The notes beneath the pieces were generated by a model. That model had not been told where the DNA came from and searched no databases. It saw only the letters and a list, made by a program, of their open reading frames with translations. This document shows positions 1 through 6,428 of a DNA stretch of 6,527 nucleotides, one piece after another. The DNA is from Planctomycetota bacterium (lineage in GTDB: Bacteria > Planctomycetota > Brocadiia > SM23-32): assembly GCA_018400625.1 (NCBI GenBank), contig JAGYMJ010000341.1, positions 1-6,527 on the forward strand. The letters run 5' to 3'. The stretch's first letter is position 1. Each line of letters begins with the position of its first letter. A program made the translations under genes and the position numbers.

Positions 1-341
1 GCAGCCACGGCCGCCCCGTAAACCACAACCGACTTCAACGTTGTGGTAACACATATTGTCCAGGCAATTGAAATCAAGGCAAAAACAAGCGGCATAAGAA
101 GGACAATAAAAACCATTTTGTCGCCAACTGTCAGCCTCCTGCGGGCAATCGCGACCAACACCACAATAGGAAACAACAGCGCAAGGGTAATGTCGAGAAC
201 AGATATAGTGCTAAAAAAAACCCATCCGTACTCAATGCGGTATGGAAATAGCAAAATTAGAACAAAGAAAAAAAATACGAAACGAGGAAAGACAGATCGC
301 TCTCTAATGGAGAAAGCCCGTGTCCATTCAGCCGGTCTCAT
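1..341 (-). CDS. Multi-pass membrane protein, N-terminal part (possible Wzy polymerase / O-antigen ligase type)
   Basis: The reading frame starts at an ATG at 341 and stays open to the window edge, giving 113 residues of a longer protein. The start MRPAEWTRAFS is followed by strongly hydrophobic stretches at about residues 18-33 (FVFFFFVLILLFPY), 40-67, 76-97 and 105 onward, separated by short basic loops such as ARRR. That pattern is an inner-membrane protein with at least three or four helices at its N-terminus. It begins 22 bp after the stop of the glycosyltransferase, on the same strand, with only a weak GGA-type ribosome site. A large membrane protein beside wzx and glycosyltransferases is most often the Wzy polymerase or an O-antigen ligase, and that is my inference. 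No family-defining loop is inside the window, so another polytopic protein is possible. Its codons are visibly AT-richer than those of the neighbouring genes, which is common for wzy. Confidence 0.72.
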   Translation of the reverse strand, partial: MRPAEWTRAFSIRERSVFPRFVFFFFVLILLFPYRIEYGWVFFSTISVLDITLALLFPIVVLVAIARRRLTVGDKMVFIVLLMPLVFALISIAWTICVTTTLKSVVVYGAAVA

Positions 342-363
342 AATTATCCGATCTCAATTTGAA

Positions 364-1479
364 TCAATCAGGTGTCCTGCACCCCACCACGAAGTCGGCA
401 CCGTGATCGGGACTGAACATGGCCTTTTCAAAACGGCGTACCGACTCCTCCCACGCAAATGTCTCGGCAGTCTTTGCAGCTGAAATACCGAGCGATACCC
501 TCAGCGCCTCGTCATCGATCAAAAGAGCCAACGCTTTGGCCATTCCCTGCGTATCGCCCGGCTTTACCAAAATCGCATTTTTCCCATCTTCCACAAATTC
601 GAGATGCCCCTCGTTATCTGTCGCAACAACGGCGGACCCGCAGGCCATTGCTTCCAAAGCGGTCAATCCCCAGCCCTCGGAATGGCTTGGCGCGAGGAAT
701 AAACCGGCTTCATTGTACAGCTTGCGCAATGCATCCTGAGGCGGGTTACAGTAGTATTCGATCCATGGCGGTAGGTCATGGGGGCGTTCCGGCACACCGA
801 AGAGCGCCACTTGAAGCTCGGGTTTCATTTGCTTCAAGGTCTCGATGGCCCGCAATCCATCCCCGGTCCCCTTCCAAGGATGGTTGTGGTAAAGCATGAC
901 AAGCCTGCATGGCTCCCGGCTGCTCGGATTGATCTCCAGATAGAACCTGTCGTGATCGATGGCGTTGGGCACATAGGCAGCGGATTCGCCCATGCCTTGA
1001 ACCATACTGTGGAGCCAGCGCGCAATGACAATTTTTGTCATTGGCAATTTCCAGGTTGCATCCACGCGTGACTCGGGTGCATCCCAGTTTTCATAACTCT
1101 GGATAAAATAGAACTTCCGCCCTTTCTCCTTCGGATAATTTGCCACCCACTCCGCCGTTTTCCAGGCGGTAGCGATCACGACATCGGCATCCAAGATGAA
1201 ACGCGCTGACAAGGTTGGCACCCACCGCACCTCCACGTTCGGATCTACGTGAAACCAACGATCCGGACGATAGCTCCGATCCAGTAACCGCTGAGGAAAA
1301 CGGATGAGCGCCTTGCCGAGCATTTTCCAATCCGGATCGACACGATTCACCGGGGCGTGCACAACACAAACCCGATGACCCCTTCGCGACAATCGATTTG
1401 CGTACTCGTAGACAATGCGACTTCCACCCGATGGTTTTCCCGAGGAACCGGGCAAAACGAAGGTAATCCGCTTAGTCAT
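364..1479 (-). CDS. Glycosyltransferase family 4 (GT-B fold), possibly WsaF-like rhamnosyltransferase
   Basis: This is a 371-residue cytoplasmic glycosyltransferase that would move a sugar from a nucleotide donor to the growing lipid-linked glycan. The N-terminal domain opens with a Rossmann strand (ITFVLPG, residues 5-11) and a GGS loop at 18-20. The C-terminal donor-binding domain carries SEGWGLTALEAMACG at about 267-281, the E-x7-E signature of family 4 (E268 and E276). The segment IATAWKTAEWV...KFYFIQSYE (about 102-130) resembles the rhamnosyltransferase WsaF group, from memory only. The ATG at 1479 is chosen over an in-frame GTG at 1500 because the ATG has a GGTGG four bases upstream and directly precedes the conserved first strand. 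It overlaps the end of the sulfotransferase gene by 8 bp, so translation is probably coupled. Length is normal and no defect is seen. The donor sugar cannot be read from the sequence. Confidence 0.9.
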   Translation of the reverse strand: MTKRITFVLPGSSGKPSGGSRIVYEYANRLSRRGHRVCVVHAPVNRVDPDWKMLGKALIRFPQRLLDRSYRPDRWFHVDPNVEVRWVPTLSARFILDADVVIATAWKTAEWVANYPKEKGRKFYFIQSYENWDAPESRVDATWKLPMTKIVIARWLHSMVQGMGESAAYVPNAIDHDRFYLEINPSSREPCRLVMLYHNHPWKGTGDGLRAIETLKQMKPELQVALFGVPERPHDLPPWIEYYCNPPQDALRKLYNEAGLFLAPSHSEGWGLTALEAMACGSAVVATDNEGHLEFVEDGKNAILVKPGDTQGMAKALALLIDDEALRVSLGISAAKTAETFAWEESVRRFEKAMFSPDHGADFVVGCRTPD

Positions 1480-2368
1480 GAAGCCACCACGAAAGATCAC
1501 GGTCGATCAATTCAGCCGTCCGACAGACGTCGTCACGAAAGCATTCGTTCAGTTCCGATCGGAATTCGGGCCGCAACGGCGGTCTTTCCTGATACGTAGT
1601 GTTTAAGCGCTGAAGTCGGGTGAGTAAGCCCATTCCTCTACTAATTCCCATCGCCCGTTTGACCCCTCCACCGACACGAACGATTCGCTCCATCCACGGC
1701 CAGCGGAATCGCTTGCTGGGATTGATACGTGCATACTGCTCTAGCTGGAGAGGAGCAAGAGACAGGAATTGCAACGTCTGCTGATAGACAACTTCCGGAT
1801 CTTTACTGAAATCGTCGTACAGGATTACCTGAACCCGTTCTCTTGGAACTTGGTCAAAAAGACGTTCTAGTTGATCAGCATAGGAGAATAAGGCTCCATA
1901 GTGTAATGCTTCCCGTACTAGGTTATAAGGGGGCAGCATCTCACCTTGCTGCCTTTTCTCCTGTGCCCTCCACGCTGCTTCGAAGTCCTCTAAATCTTCA
2001 CCATGGCTGTATACAGCCTGCCAATGCCAAGAATAGGTCGCTTCAACCGGGTTGCGAAGCATCACGATAAAGTGGGCATTGGAATAATGTCGCAATATGT
2101 TGCTTACAGCCGTCTTGGAATAAAGATAAAACACGGAGCCTTCTCCCACAGCCTGCTCTTGAACGGTGCCATGGGAAAAACATTCGAGATACGTATCCAT
2201 TGACTCAATGTGACGATGGCTAAAATCGTCATTGAAAAAATGTGGCTCTTTGGGTTGAGAAAACAACACTTCAGGATGTTGACGCAAATACTCACTCAGT
2301 GCAGTAGTACCGCTTTTTGGGGCACCAATAATGAAAAAATTCGGATAAGCTTGTTTTTTAACCGCCAT
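1472..2368 (-). CDS. PAPS-dependent sulfotransferase (heparan-sulfate sulfotransferase-like)
   Basis: The 298-residue protein should transfer sulfate from 3'-phosphoadenosine-5'-phosphosulfate to a hydroxyl or amino group of an acceptor. The 5'-phosphosulfate-binding loop is clear at residues 13-22 (IIGAPKSGTT, with K18, S19, G20, T21 and T22). The 3'-phosphate-binding motif is at 103-114 (MLRNPVEATYSW, with R105 and S113). The KEPHFF segment at 40-45 and the C-terminal DLSWW are also usual in the bacterial and eukaryotic carbohydrate sulfotransferase family (Sulfotransfer_1/3 type). There is no signal peptide or membrane helix, so it acts in the cytoplasm, presumably on a nucleotide sugar or lipid-linked repeat unit before flipping. 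The ATG at 2368 has AAGG seven bases upstream, overlapping the wzx stop codon, and the gap between the two genes is 9 bp. The acceptor is unknown. A sulfated surface glycan is the inference from the wzx and glycosyltransferase context. Confidence 0.92.
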   Translation of the reverse strand: MAVKKQAYPNFFIIGAPKSGTTALSEYLRQHPEVLFSQPKEPHFFNDDFSHRHIESMDTYLECFSHGTVQEQAVGEGSVFYLYSKTAVSNILRHYSNAHFIVMLRNPVEATYSWHWQAVYSHGEDLEDFEAAWRAQEKRQQGEMLPPYNLVREALHYGALFSYADQLERLFDQVPRERVQVILYDDFSKDPEVVYQQTLQFLSLAPLQLEQYARINPSKRFRWPWMERIVRVGGGVKRAMGISRGMGLLTRLQRLNTTYQERPPLRPEFRSELNECFRDDVCRTAELIDRDLSWWLHD

Positions 2369-2377
2369 AATAAGGCC

Positions 2378-3736
2378 TTAATAGGAAGCTTTTTTTCCAA
2401 AAGAAAACGCTGACGGGACCACGGACAATCGGCGGAAAACGAGCAATGCCAGAACCGCATTCCAAACTAAAAGACCAACGGCCGTCGCCAAAGCGGCCCC
2501 AACAGCGTCCAGCACTGGTATCAGGAGAACGGCGGCAATAGTATTAACAAACAATGCGGCAACCTGACCGAGCAACGTGTCCCGTTCAAAGCCACTCATT
2601 GTAAGAAGCATGCCAACTGACCCAAATGCTACATTTATAAATTGGCCCACCGCCATAATCGCCAAAGGCAACGTCGCCAGTTCGGCGTATTCCAAACCGA
2701 ACACTAACCTCAGAATTGGTGGCCCTGAAAAAATCAAGGGCAACGCGATTGGCAACGCCACTATCATAGCCATACGCGCTGAGTGACGACTGAGCGCCTG
2801 AAGCCTGGCTTTGTCCCCCGATCGATAAATCTGAGTAATGTGCGGGCCAATAACCAGATTTACGATGGCAAGGGAAAGTGAGACCAACATGGCCCCCCGC
2901 TCGGCCACTTGCATGGCGGCCACCTGCTCGTCACTACTCAGCCAACCCAATAGGAGGATACCAATCTGGGCATTGAGCGTGCTAACCACCATAAGTAACG
3001 TAAAAGGTATCCAAGCGCGCATCAACTGTTTGGACTGCATTGCATCCACCAACTCTCCCCCCTTTTTAACTTCAGGGAAAATTCGTTTCAACAATATAGC
3101 GCCAACGATGAATGCGAATGCCGCCCCGGTAATAAAAGCACCCACTGCGGTCGCAGGATTTAAATAGCCAAACAGCAGCAGGACACCGGCAGTAATCAGA
3201 AGAACCAGTGGACGAATGAGCAGGACCGGCAACTGGCCCAACACCACCCGCCTCATACCCGCCAAGATGCCGGCACGTACCGCATTAAGCCCAATCAAAG
3301 GTAAGGCGACAAGGCCAATCAGCAGCAAGGTCCAGCGGTCGTCCACCCGCCAATCCGCCATCCAGGCCGCAATCCCCCCTGCCACTGCAATGATCAATAG
3401 GCTGCCAAGCCATATATGACGATTCATCCAACGAAAAAGCTCTCGGATTCCACCCTCACCACCGGCCTGATGCATTCTCGCGGTTTCTCGGGTGGTGAGT
3501 TGCATTAAAGCCGGCCCAAGAGGAATTGATAGTGTCGTGATTAAAGCGATTATAAAGGCGTATCGACCGAACTTCTCCGGGCCAAGGCCGCGTGCAAGCA
3601 GAATCGTGGCCAGCAGCATCAAGAAAAGGGAAATCACCTTGAGCCCACCCACTCCGATACCCCCACGCAGGAGCTGGGCCCGAAGCCCGTCTCCTTTTCC
3701 AGGGGCGAGCAAGCGGTTTAACATGGCGCTATTCAA
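2378..3736 (-). CDS. wzx: Wzx-type polysaccharide flippase (MOP superfamily)
   Basis: This 452-residue inner-membrane protein should move undecaprenyl-diphosphate-linked repeat units from the cytoplasmic to the periplasmic face. About twelve hydrophobic segments are visible, at roughly residues 25-50, 58-80, 108-127, 135-158, 168-190, 196-216, 242-266, 283-300, 322-346, 352-380, 388-408 and 412-435. The N-terminal motif GLKVISLFLMLLATILLARGLGPEKFGRYAF (read as pieces at 31-50 and 51-61) matches the usual first helix and LGxxxFGxYA loop of polysaccharide synthase/flippase proteins. Length is typical. The start is taken as a TTG at 3736 because a perfect GGAGG lies seven bases upstream. The in-frame ATG at 3724 would leave that site 19 bases away. 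It is the first intact gene after the junction region and leads the wzx, sulfotransferase, glycosyltransferase, membrane protein series. The substrate cannot be predicted. A lipopolysaccharide or exopolysaccharide role is equally possible. Confidence 0.92.
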   Translation of the reverse strand: MNSAMLNRLLAPGKGDGLRAQLLRGGIGVGGLKVISLFLMLLATILLARGLGPEKFGRYAFIIALITTLSIPLGPALMQLTTRETARMHQAGGEGGIRELFRWMNRHIWLGSLLIIAVAGGIAAWMADWRVDDRWTLLLIGLVALPLIGLNAVRAGILAGMRRVVLGQLPVLLIRPLVLLITAGVLLLFGYLNPATAVGAFITGAAFAFIVGAILLKRIFPEVKKGGELVDAMQSKQLMRAWIPFTLLMVVSTLNAQIGILLLGWLSSDEQVAAMQVAERGAMLVSLSLAIVNLVIGPHITQIYRSGDKARLQALSRHSARMAMIVALPIALPLIFSGPPILRLVFGLEYAELATLPLAIMAVGQFINVAFGSVGMLLTMSGFERDTLLGQVAALFVNTIAAVLLIPVLDAVGAALATAVGLLVWNAVLALLVFRRLSVVPSAFSFGKKASY

Positions 3737-3932
3737 TCGAAAGCCTCCGCTCTAATGAAGCACAACAGCTTGTCCTGAGGTTTTGCAGTAGCTGGTAGTT
3801 GGCAGCTACATAAGGTGGTCTCGCCATATCGGCTATGGGTATGTTGAATAAAATCATAGTCAATGCGAACACCCACAAATATCTACCGTCATCCCGTTTC
3901 CATAAAAAAGAGGCACCGGGGGTCAGACCCAC
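3729..3932 (-). CDS. Doubtful 67-codon reading frame with one hydrophobic segment, overlapping the wzx start
   Basis: A GTG-initiated frame of 67 codons ends with TAG at 3731-3729, overlapping the first bases of wzx by 8 bp. It encodes a possible membrane helix at about residues 19-35 (YLWVFALTMILFNIPIA), then a polar tail ending LERRLSIE. I do not recognise it. The proposed GTG lies inside the GGGTC-A-GACCC palindrome, no good ribosome site precedes it, and its last codons are simply the wzx leader read through. It may be a small coupled membrane protein, the remnant of a larger membrane protein cut at the palindrome, or chance. The end-to-start overlap with wzx is the only positional argument for a real gene. 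Confidence 0.25.
   Translation of the reverse strand: MGLTPGASFLWKRDDGRYLWVFALTMILFNIPIADMARPPYVAANYQLLQNLRTSCCASLERRLSIE
3734..3748 (-). promoter_or_regulatory. Ribosome binding site deciding the TTG start of wzx
   Basis: On the minus strand GGAGG occupies 3748-3744, followed by a 7-base spacer and TTG at 3736-3734. The spacing is ideal for the TTG and too long (19 bases) for the next in-frame ATG at 3724. This is the strongest Shine-Dalgarno match in the window apart from that of rmlA, and it supports a non-ATG start for the flippase. Confidence 0.7.
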
Positions 3933-4087
3933 ATAACGAACTCAAATATCATCAAATATATTTCACAAAAGCCTGCTTCCAGCCTTTAGAACCTTATTTT
4001 CACCGTCGAAATCAGGTCTGTAAGCAGCAGCCGGCTCCTGCAACGCATACTCAGCACCATTTTCTATTCTGGGATTCTTCGGTGCCT
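3911..4087. repeat. Intergenic region with GGGTC-A-GACCC palindrome and short inverted repeats
   Basis: A perfect 11-bp palindrome GGGTCAGACCC sits at 3920-3930. Directly before it AGGCACCG (3911-3918) recurs inverted as CGGTGCCT at 4080-4087. CAGACC (3924-3929) recurs inverted as GGTCTG at 4015-4020. The arms are nested but not evenly spaced. No transposase gene or target duplication is visible. GGGTCAGACCC-like and GGTGCC-type palindromes are, from memory, frequent dispersed intergenic motifs in proteobacterial genomes, sometimes near REP-associated transposases. Here I can only say that the arms lie between two functionally different gene blocks. Apart from these arms the stretch 3933-4119 shows no convincing gene, promoter or terminator. 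Confidence 0.4.
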
Positions 4088-4119
4088 GGCCTCTACTCCG
4101 TGCCGGGCTATAATTTGAT

Positions 4120-4269
4120 CTACCCCGACTCTACCACTGAATTATTGTCCACCATTAATACCCGGTAAAAGATGTTTGCCAGCCCTCGGACATGGTCCAC
4201 GACTTGCGCATCAGGATAATAGGTAACAACAGCCGCTCAAGAGGCGGTCTTGCCAAAGTTCAGGTTCAA
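4120..4269 (-). pseudogene. N-terminal remnant of a family 2 glycosyltransferase (rhamnosyltransferase type)
   Basis: Reading on from rmlA in the minus direction, one frame starting at TTG 4269 (overlapping the rmlA stop TGA) gives [10 protein letters not shown], then a stop (TGA, 4239-4237), then AAVVTYYPDAQVVDHV and, a few residues later, RVLMVDNNSVVESG before a TAG at 4122-4120. AAVVTYYPD plus VDNNS is the first beta strand and the first nucleotide-binding aspartate region of GT-A family 2 enzymes. The spacing is that of the dTDP-rhamnose transferases (RfbF/rhamnosyltran type). Only about 50 of the ~280-300 residues expected remain. The rest is replaced by the junction region, and an in-frame stop interrupts the fragment. 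It must once have been translationally coupled to rmlA. The family assignment rests on a short match, so confidence is moderate, but position directly after rmlA supports it. TTG as the original start is inferred. Confidence 0.65.
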
Positions 4270-5150
4270 GGGTTGCTGCTGCTTTCCACGAGATTTATCA
4301 GATATTCCCCGTATCCGCTTTTTTTCAGGGGTTCGGCAATACGGCAGACATGTTGGGCGTCGATAAAGCCCATCCGGAACGCGACCTCCTCGGGGCAGGC
4401 GATTTTCAGGCCCTGCCGTTCTTCAATGGTTCGGATAAAGCTGCCTGCGTCCAGAAGCGATGCATGCGTGCCGGTGTCCATCCAGGCCGCGCCCCGGCCG
4501 AGAAGCTCCACCCGGAGATCGCCGCGCTGGAGGTAGGCCTTATTCACGTCCGTGATTTCCAACTCGCCCCGCCAGGAAGGCTTTATTTGCTTTGCAATTT
4601 CGATCACGTCGTTATCATAAAAGTACAGACCGGTCACTGCATAATTGGATTTGGGATTTTTCGGCTTTTCTTCCAGGCTGATCACGGTTGCGTTGTCATC
4701 AAACTGCACAACCCCGTAGCGCTCGGGATCGGTTACGTAATAGCCGAAGATTGCGGCGCCTTTTTCAAGCCCGGACCAGTGCTGCAGGAGCCGGGCCAGT
4801 CCATGGGCATAAAAGATGTTGTCACCCAGAATCAAGGTGACGCAATCGCCGCCAATAAAGCGCTCGCCAATGATAAAGGTTTGGGCCAGGCCTTTGGGTT
4901 CCGGCTGTACCGCGTAGGACAGATTGATACCCCACTGCTGGCCGGTGCCCAGAAGCTGTTCAAATCGCGGCGTGTCCTCATGTGTTGAAATCACCAGCAT
5001 ATCTCGTATGCCTGCCAGCATAAGCACGGACAGGGGATAATAAATCATGGGCTTGTCGTAGACCGGCAGGAGCTGTTTGGATACCGAGTGGGTCAGGGGG
5101 TAGAGCCGGGTGCCGCTGCCGCCGGCCAGGATGATGCCTTTTCGCTTCAT
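4266..5150 (-). CDS. rmlA: Glucose-1-phosphate thymidylyltransferase
   Basis: RmlA (RfbA) makes dTDP-glucose and pyrophosphate from dTTP and glucose-1-phosphate, the first step of dTDP-L-rhamnose synthesis in the cytoplasm. The 294-residue length is the family norm. The nucleotide-binding signature [11 protein letters not shown] lies at residues 10-20, followed by [17 protein letters not shown] at 24-40 with the conserved K25. LILGDNIFY (106-114) supplies the metal-binding D110. EEKP (160-163), [10 protein letters not shown] (194-203) and WMDTGTH (223-229, with D225) complete the active site. The protein appears fully functional. The ATG at 5150 overlaps the rmlC stop by 4 bp (ATGA) and has GGAGG six bases upstream, inside the end of rmlC, so the two are translationally coupled. 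Its stop codon overlaps the TTG of the degraded glycosyltransferase that follows. Confidence 0.97.
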   Translation of the reverse strand: MKRKGIILAGGSGTRLYPLTHSVSKQLLPVYDKPMIYYPLSVLMLAGIRDMLVISTHEDTPRFEQLLGTGQQWGINLSYAVQPEPKGLAQTFIIGERFIGGDCVTLILGDNIFYAHGLARLLQHWSGLEKGAAIFGYYVTDPERYGVVQFDDNATVISLEEKPKNPKSNYAVTGLYFYDNDVIEIAKQIKPSWRGELEITDVNKAYLQRGDLRVELLGRGAAWMDTGTHASLLDAGSFIRTIEERQGLKIACPEEVAFRMGFIDAQHVCRIAEPLKKSGYGEYLINLVESSSNP

Positions 5151-5707
5151 TGCTTTCCTCCAAAAACTTCGGCTTTATTGAAATTTGGCCAGGTTTTGTC
5201 CTTTTCCGAAAGCCGGATCTCTGAAGCAGGGATTTTCCAGTTTATGGACAAAACCGGATCGCCAAAATATATTCCCCTTTCTGCATCCGGGGCATAGAGG
5301 GCATCAACTTTGTAGGTAAACACGGCTTCCCGGCTTAAGACGACAAATCCATGGGCAAAGCCTTTGGGGATAAAAAGCTGATGTTTGTTTTCACCGGAAA
5401 GTTCCGCAGAAACATGCCGGTCGAAGCTCGGGGAGTTTTTTCGGATATCCACGGTCACATCAAGGACCCGGCCGGTGACAACTCTTACCAGCTTGCTCTG
5501 GGCATATGGGGGAAGCTGGTAATGGAGGCCCCGCAGGACTCCGTAGGCGGATTTGGACTCATTGTCCTGGAAAAAATCGATCTGGCCGGCATGCCCGGCC
5601 AGCAAATCCTTGCGAAAGCTTTCCATGAAATAGCCCCTACCATCACCAAAGACTTTTGGCTGGATGAGGAGGACTTCAGGAATTGCGGTTTGAATAAATT
5701 GCATCAT
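5147..5707 (-). CDS. rmlC: dTDP-4-dehydrorhamnose 3,5-epimerase
   Basis: RmlC (RfbC) inverts C3 and C5 of dTDP-4-keto-6-deoxy-glucose, giving dTDP-4-keto-L-rhamnose, the third step of the pathway. The 186-residue protein is a single cupin of normal length. Visible signatures are [10 protein letters not shown] (23-32), [20 protein letters not shown] (45-64) with the catalytic-base histidine H62, K72 in [16 protein letters not shown] (113-121), Y132 in FTYKVD, and D170 in the LSEKDKTWP stretch. These correspond to the His, Lys, Tyr and Asp active-site set of characterised RmlC. Two adjacent ATG codons (5707 and 5704) are possible starts. Neither has a strong ribosome site, and the first is used here. 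The gene lies 19 bp after the rmlD stop and overlaps rmlA by 4 bp. No defect is seen. Confidence 0.96.
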   Translation of the reverse strand: MMQFIQTAIPEVLLIQPKVFGDGRGYFMESFRKDLLAGHAGQIDFFQDNESKSAYGVLRGLHYQLPPYAQSKLVRVVTGRVLDVTVDIRKNSPSFDRHVSAELSGENKHQLFIPKGFAHGFVVLSREAVFTYKVDALYAPDAERGIYFGDPVLSINWKIPASEIRLSEKDKTWPNFNKAEVFGGKQ

Positions 5708-5726
5708 CCGGTTTCAATTTTAAAGT

Positions 5727-6409
5727 TTAAGCAAACAGATTAAAGCGCTGACAGTATGCAGCCTGCTCAACAACACGCCGAACCCCGTTCTGCCAAGGCG
5801 GCATGCAGAGGTCGAAAGTGTTTTCCAGCCGGGCTGTGTCCAACCGCGAGTTGCCGGGACGGCCCGCTGTGGCAGGGAATTCAGCGGAAGACACGGCAAT
5901 GATATCTTCAATGGTATAGATGAAATTTTTGCCGCGGGAGGCATACACCCATGAGGTACAAAAAATCAGATGGCGGCAGCCGCTTTGGCGGATGAATTCT
6001 TCGCCTTCCAGCTTGGTTTTTCCATAGATGTTTAAGGGGCCCACAGGATCGTTTTCCCGCCAGGGCGCGCACCCGCTGCCGTCAAACACATAGTCCGTGG
6101 AATAATGAACCAGGAATGCGCCGGTTTTTTGGGCCTTGCGGGCGAGCCAGGCAGGGGCTTCTGCGTTGAGGGTCCTTGCATGGTCCGGTTCTGCCTCCGC
6201 CTTATCCACAGCGGTGTAGGCCGCGGCATTGACAATAACATCCGGAGCAAGTGTGTTTACGGTGGCGGCCAGGGAGTCCGGGTCGGAAAGATCTCCGCAA
6301 AGGCCGCCGTGTCCCTGCCGGCCAAGTGCGGTCAATTCCCCGAGAGGCGCCAGGGAACGCTGCATTCCCAGCCCGCCTGTCCATTGCAGCCGAGGAGGAG
6401 AATTTTCAT
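5727..6409 (-). pseudogene. rmlD: Degraded dTDP-4-dehydrorhamnose reductase (frameshift plus internal deletion)
   Basis: RmlD (RfbD) would reduce dTDP-4-keto-L-rhamnose to dTDP-L-rhamnose with NAD(P)H. The true start is the ATG at 6409, giving MKILLLGCNGQAGWE with the Rossmann GxxGxxG loop. One base is then missing between 6365 and 6364, where GAA-nTG-CAG (E-L-Q) is expected, so this frame ends at a TGA at 6334-6332. The correct frame resumes as QRSLAPLGELTAL and runs to 5727 through NAAAYTAVDKAE, HYSTDYVFDG and the catalytic Y-x-x-x-K in NIYGKTKLEGE. After KNFIYT (near 5913) the sequence jumps directly to the C-terminal part (AEFPATAGRPGNSRLDT). Compared with E. coli RmlD from memory, about 77 residues containing the GAPT and GLYHL regions are absent, with the frame kept. 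An ATG at 6365 could restart translation without the cofactor loop. A real enzyme is very unlikely unless the sequence is in error. Confidence 0.88.
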
Positions 6410-6428
6410 ATAAGTGATGGCAAAATTT

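Noticed and set aside
43..483. 146-codon plus-strand frame at the left end
   Set aside because: It is antisense to the membrane protein and the glycosyltransferase. Its basic, Thr/Ser-rich composition is typical of a reversed hydrophobic gene.
3940..3970. AT-rich stretch as a promoter for wzx
   Set aside because: TTG- and TAT-like hexamers occur on the minus strand but with wrong spacing (about 14 bp or less), so no promoter can be supported.
3963..4130. 55-codon stop-free minus-strand frame in the junction
   Set aside because: It lacks an early start codon and a ribosome site, and the translation resembles no family I know. It does not continue the glycosyltransferase remnant in a shifted frame.
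3863..4168. 101-codon plus-strand frame across the junction
   Set aside because: It runs against all neighbouring genes. The translation (many His, Gln and Pro residues, no hydrophobic core) looks like chance, and it overlaps the remnant and the repeats.
4233..4247. CCGC-7-GCGG hairpin shortly after rmlA as a rho-independent terminator
   Set aside because: The stem is only four base pairs, no T-run follows in the minus direction, and it lies inside the glycosyltransferase remnant.
4350..4988. 212-codon plus-strand frame opposite rmlA
   Set aside because: It is a shadow of rmlA, whose every active-site motif is intact on the other strand.
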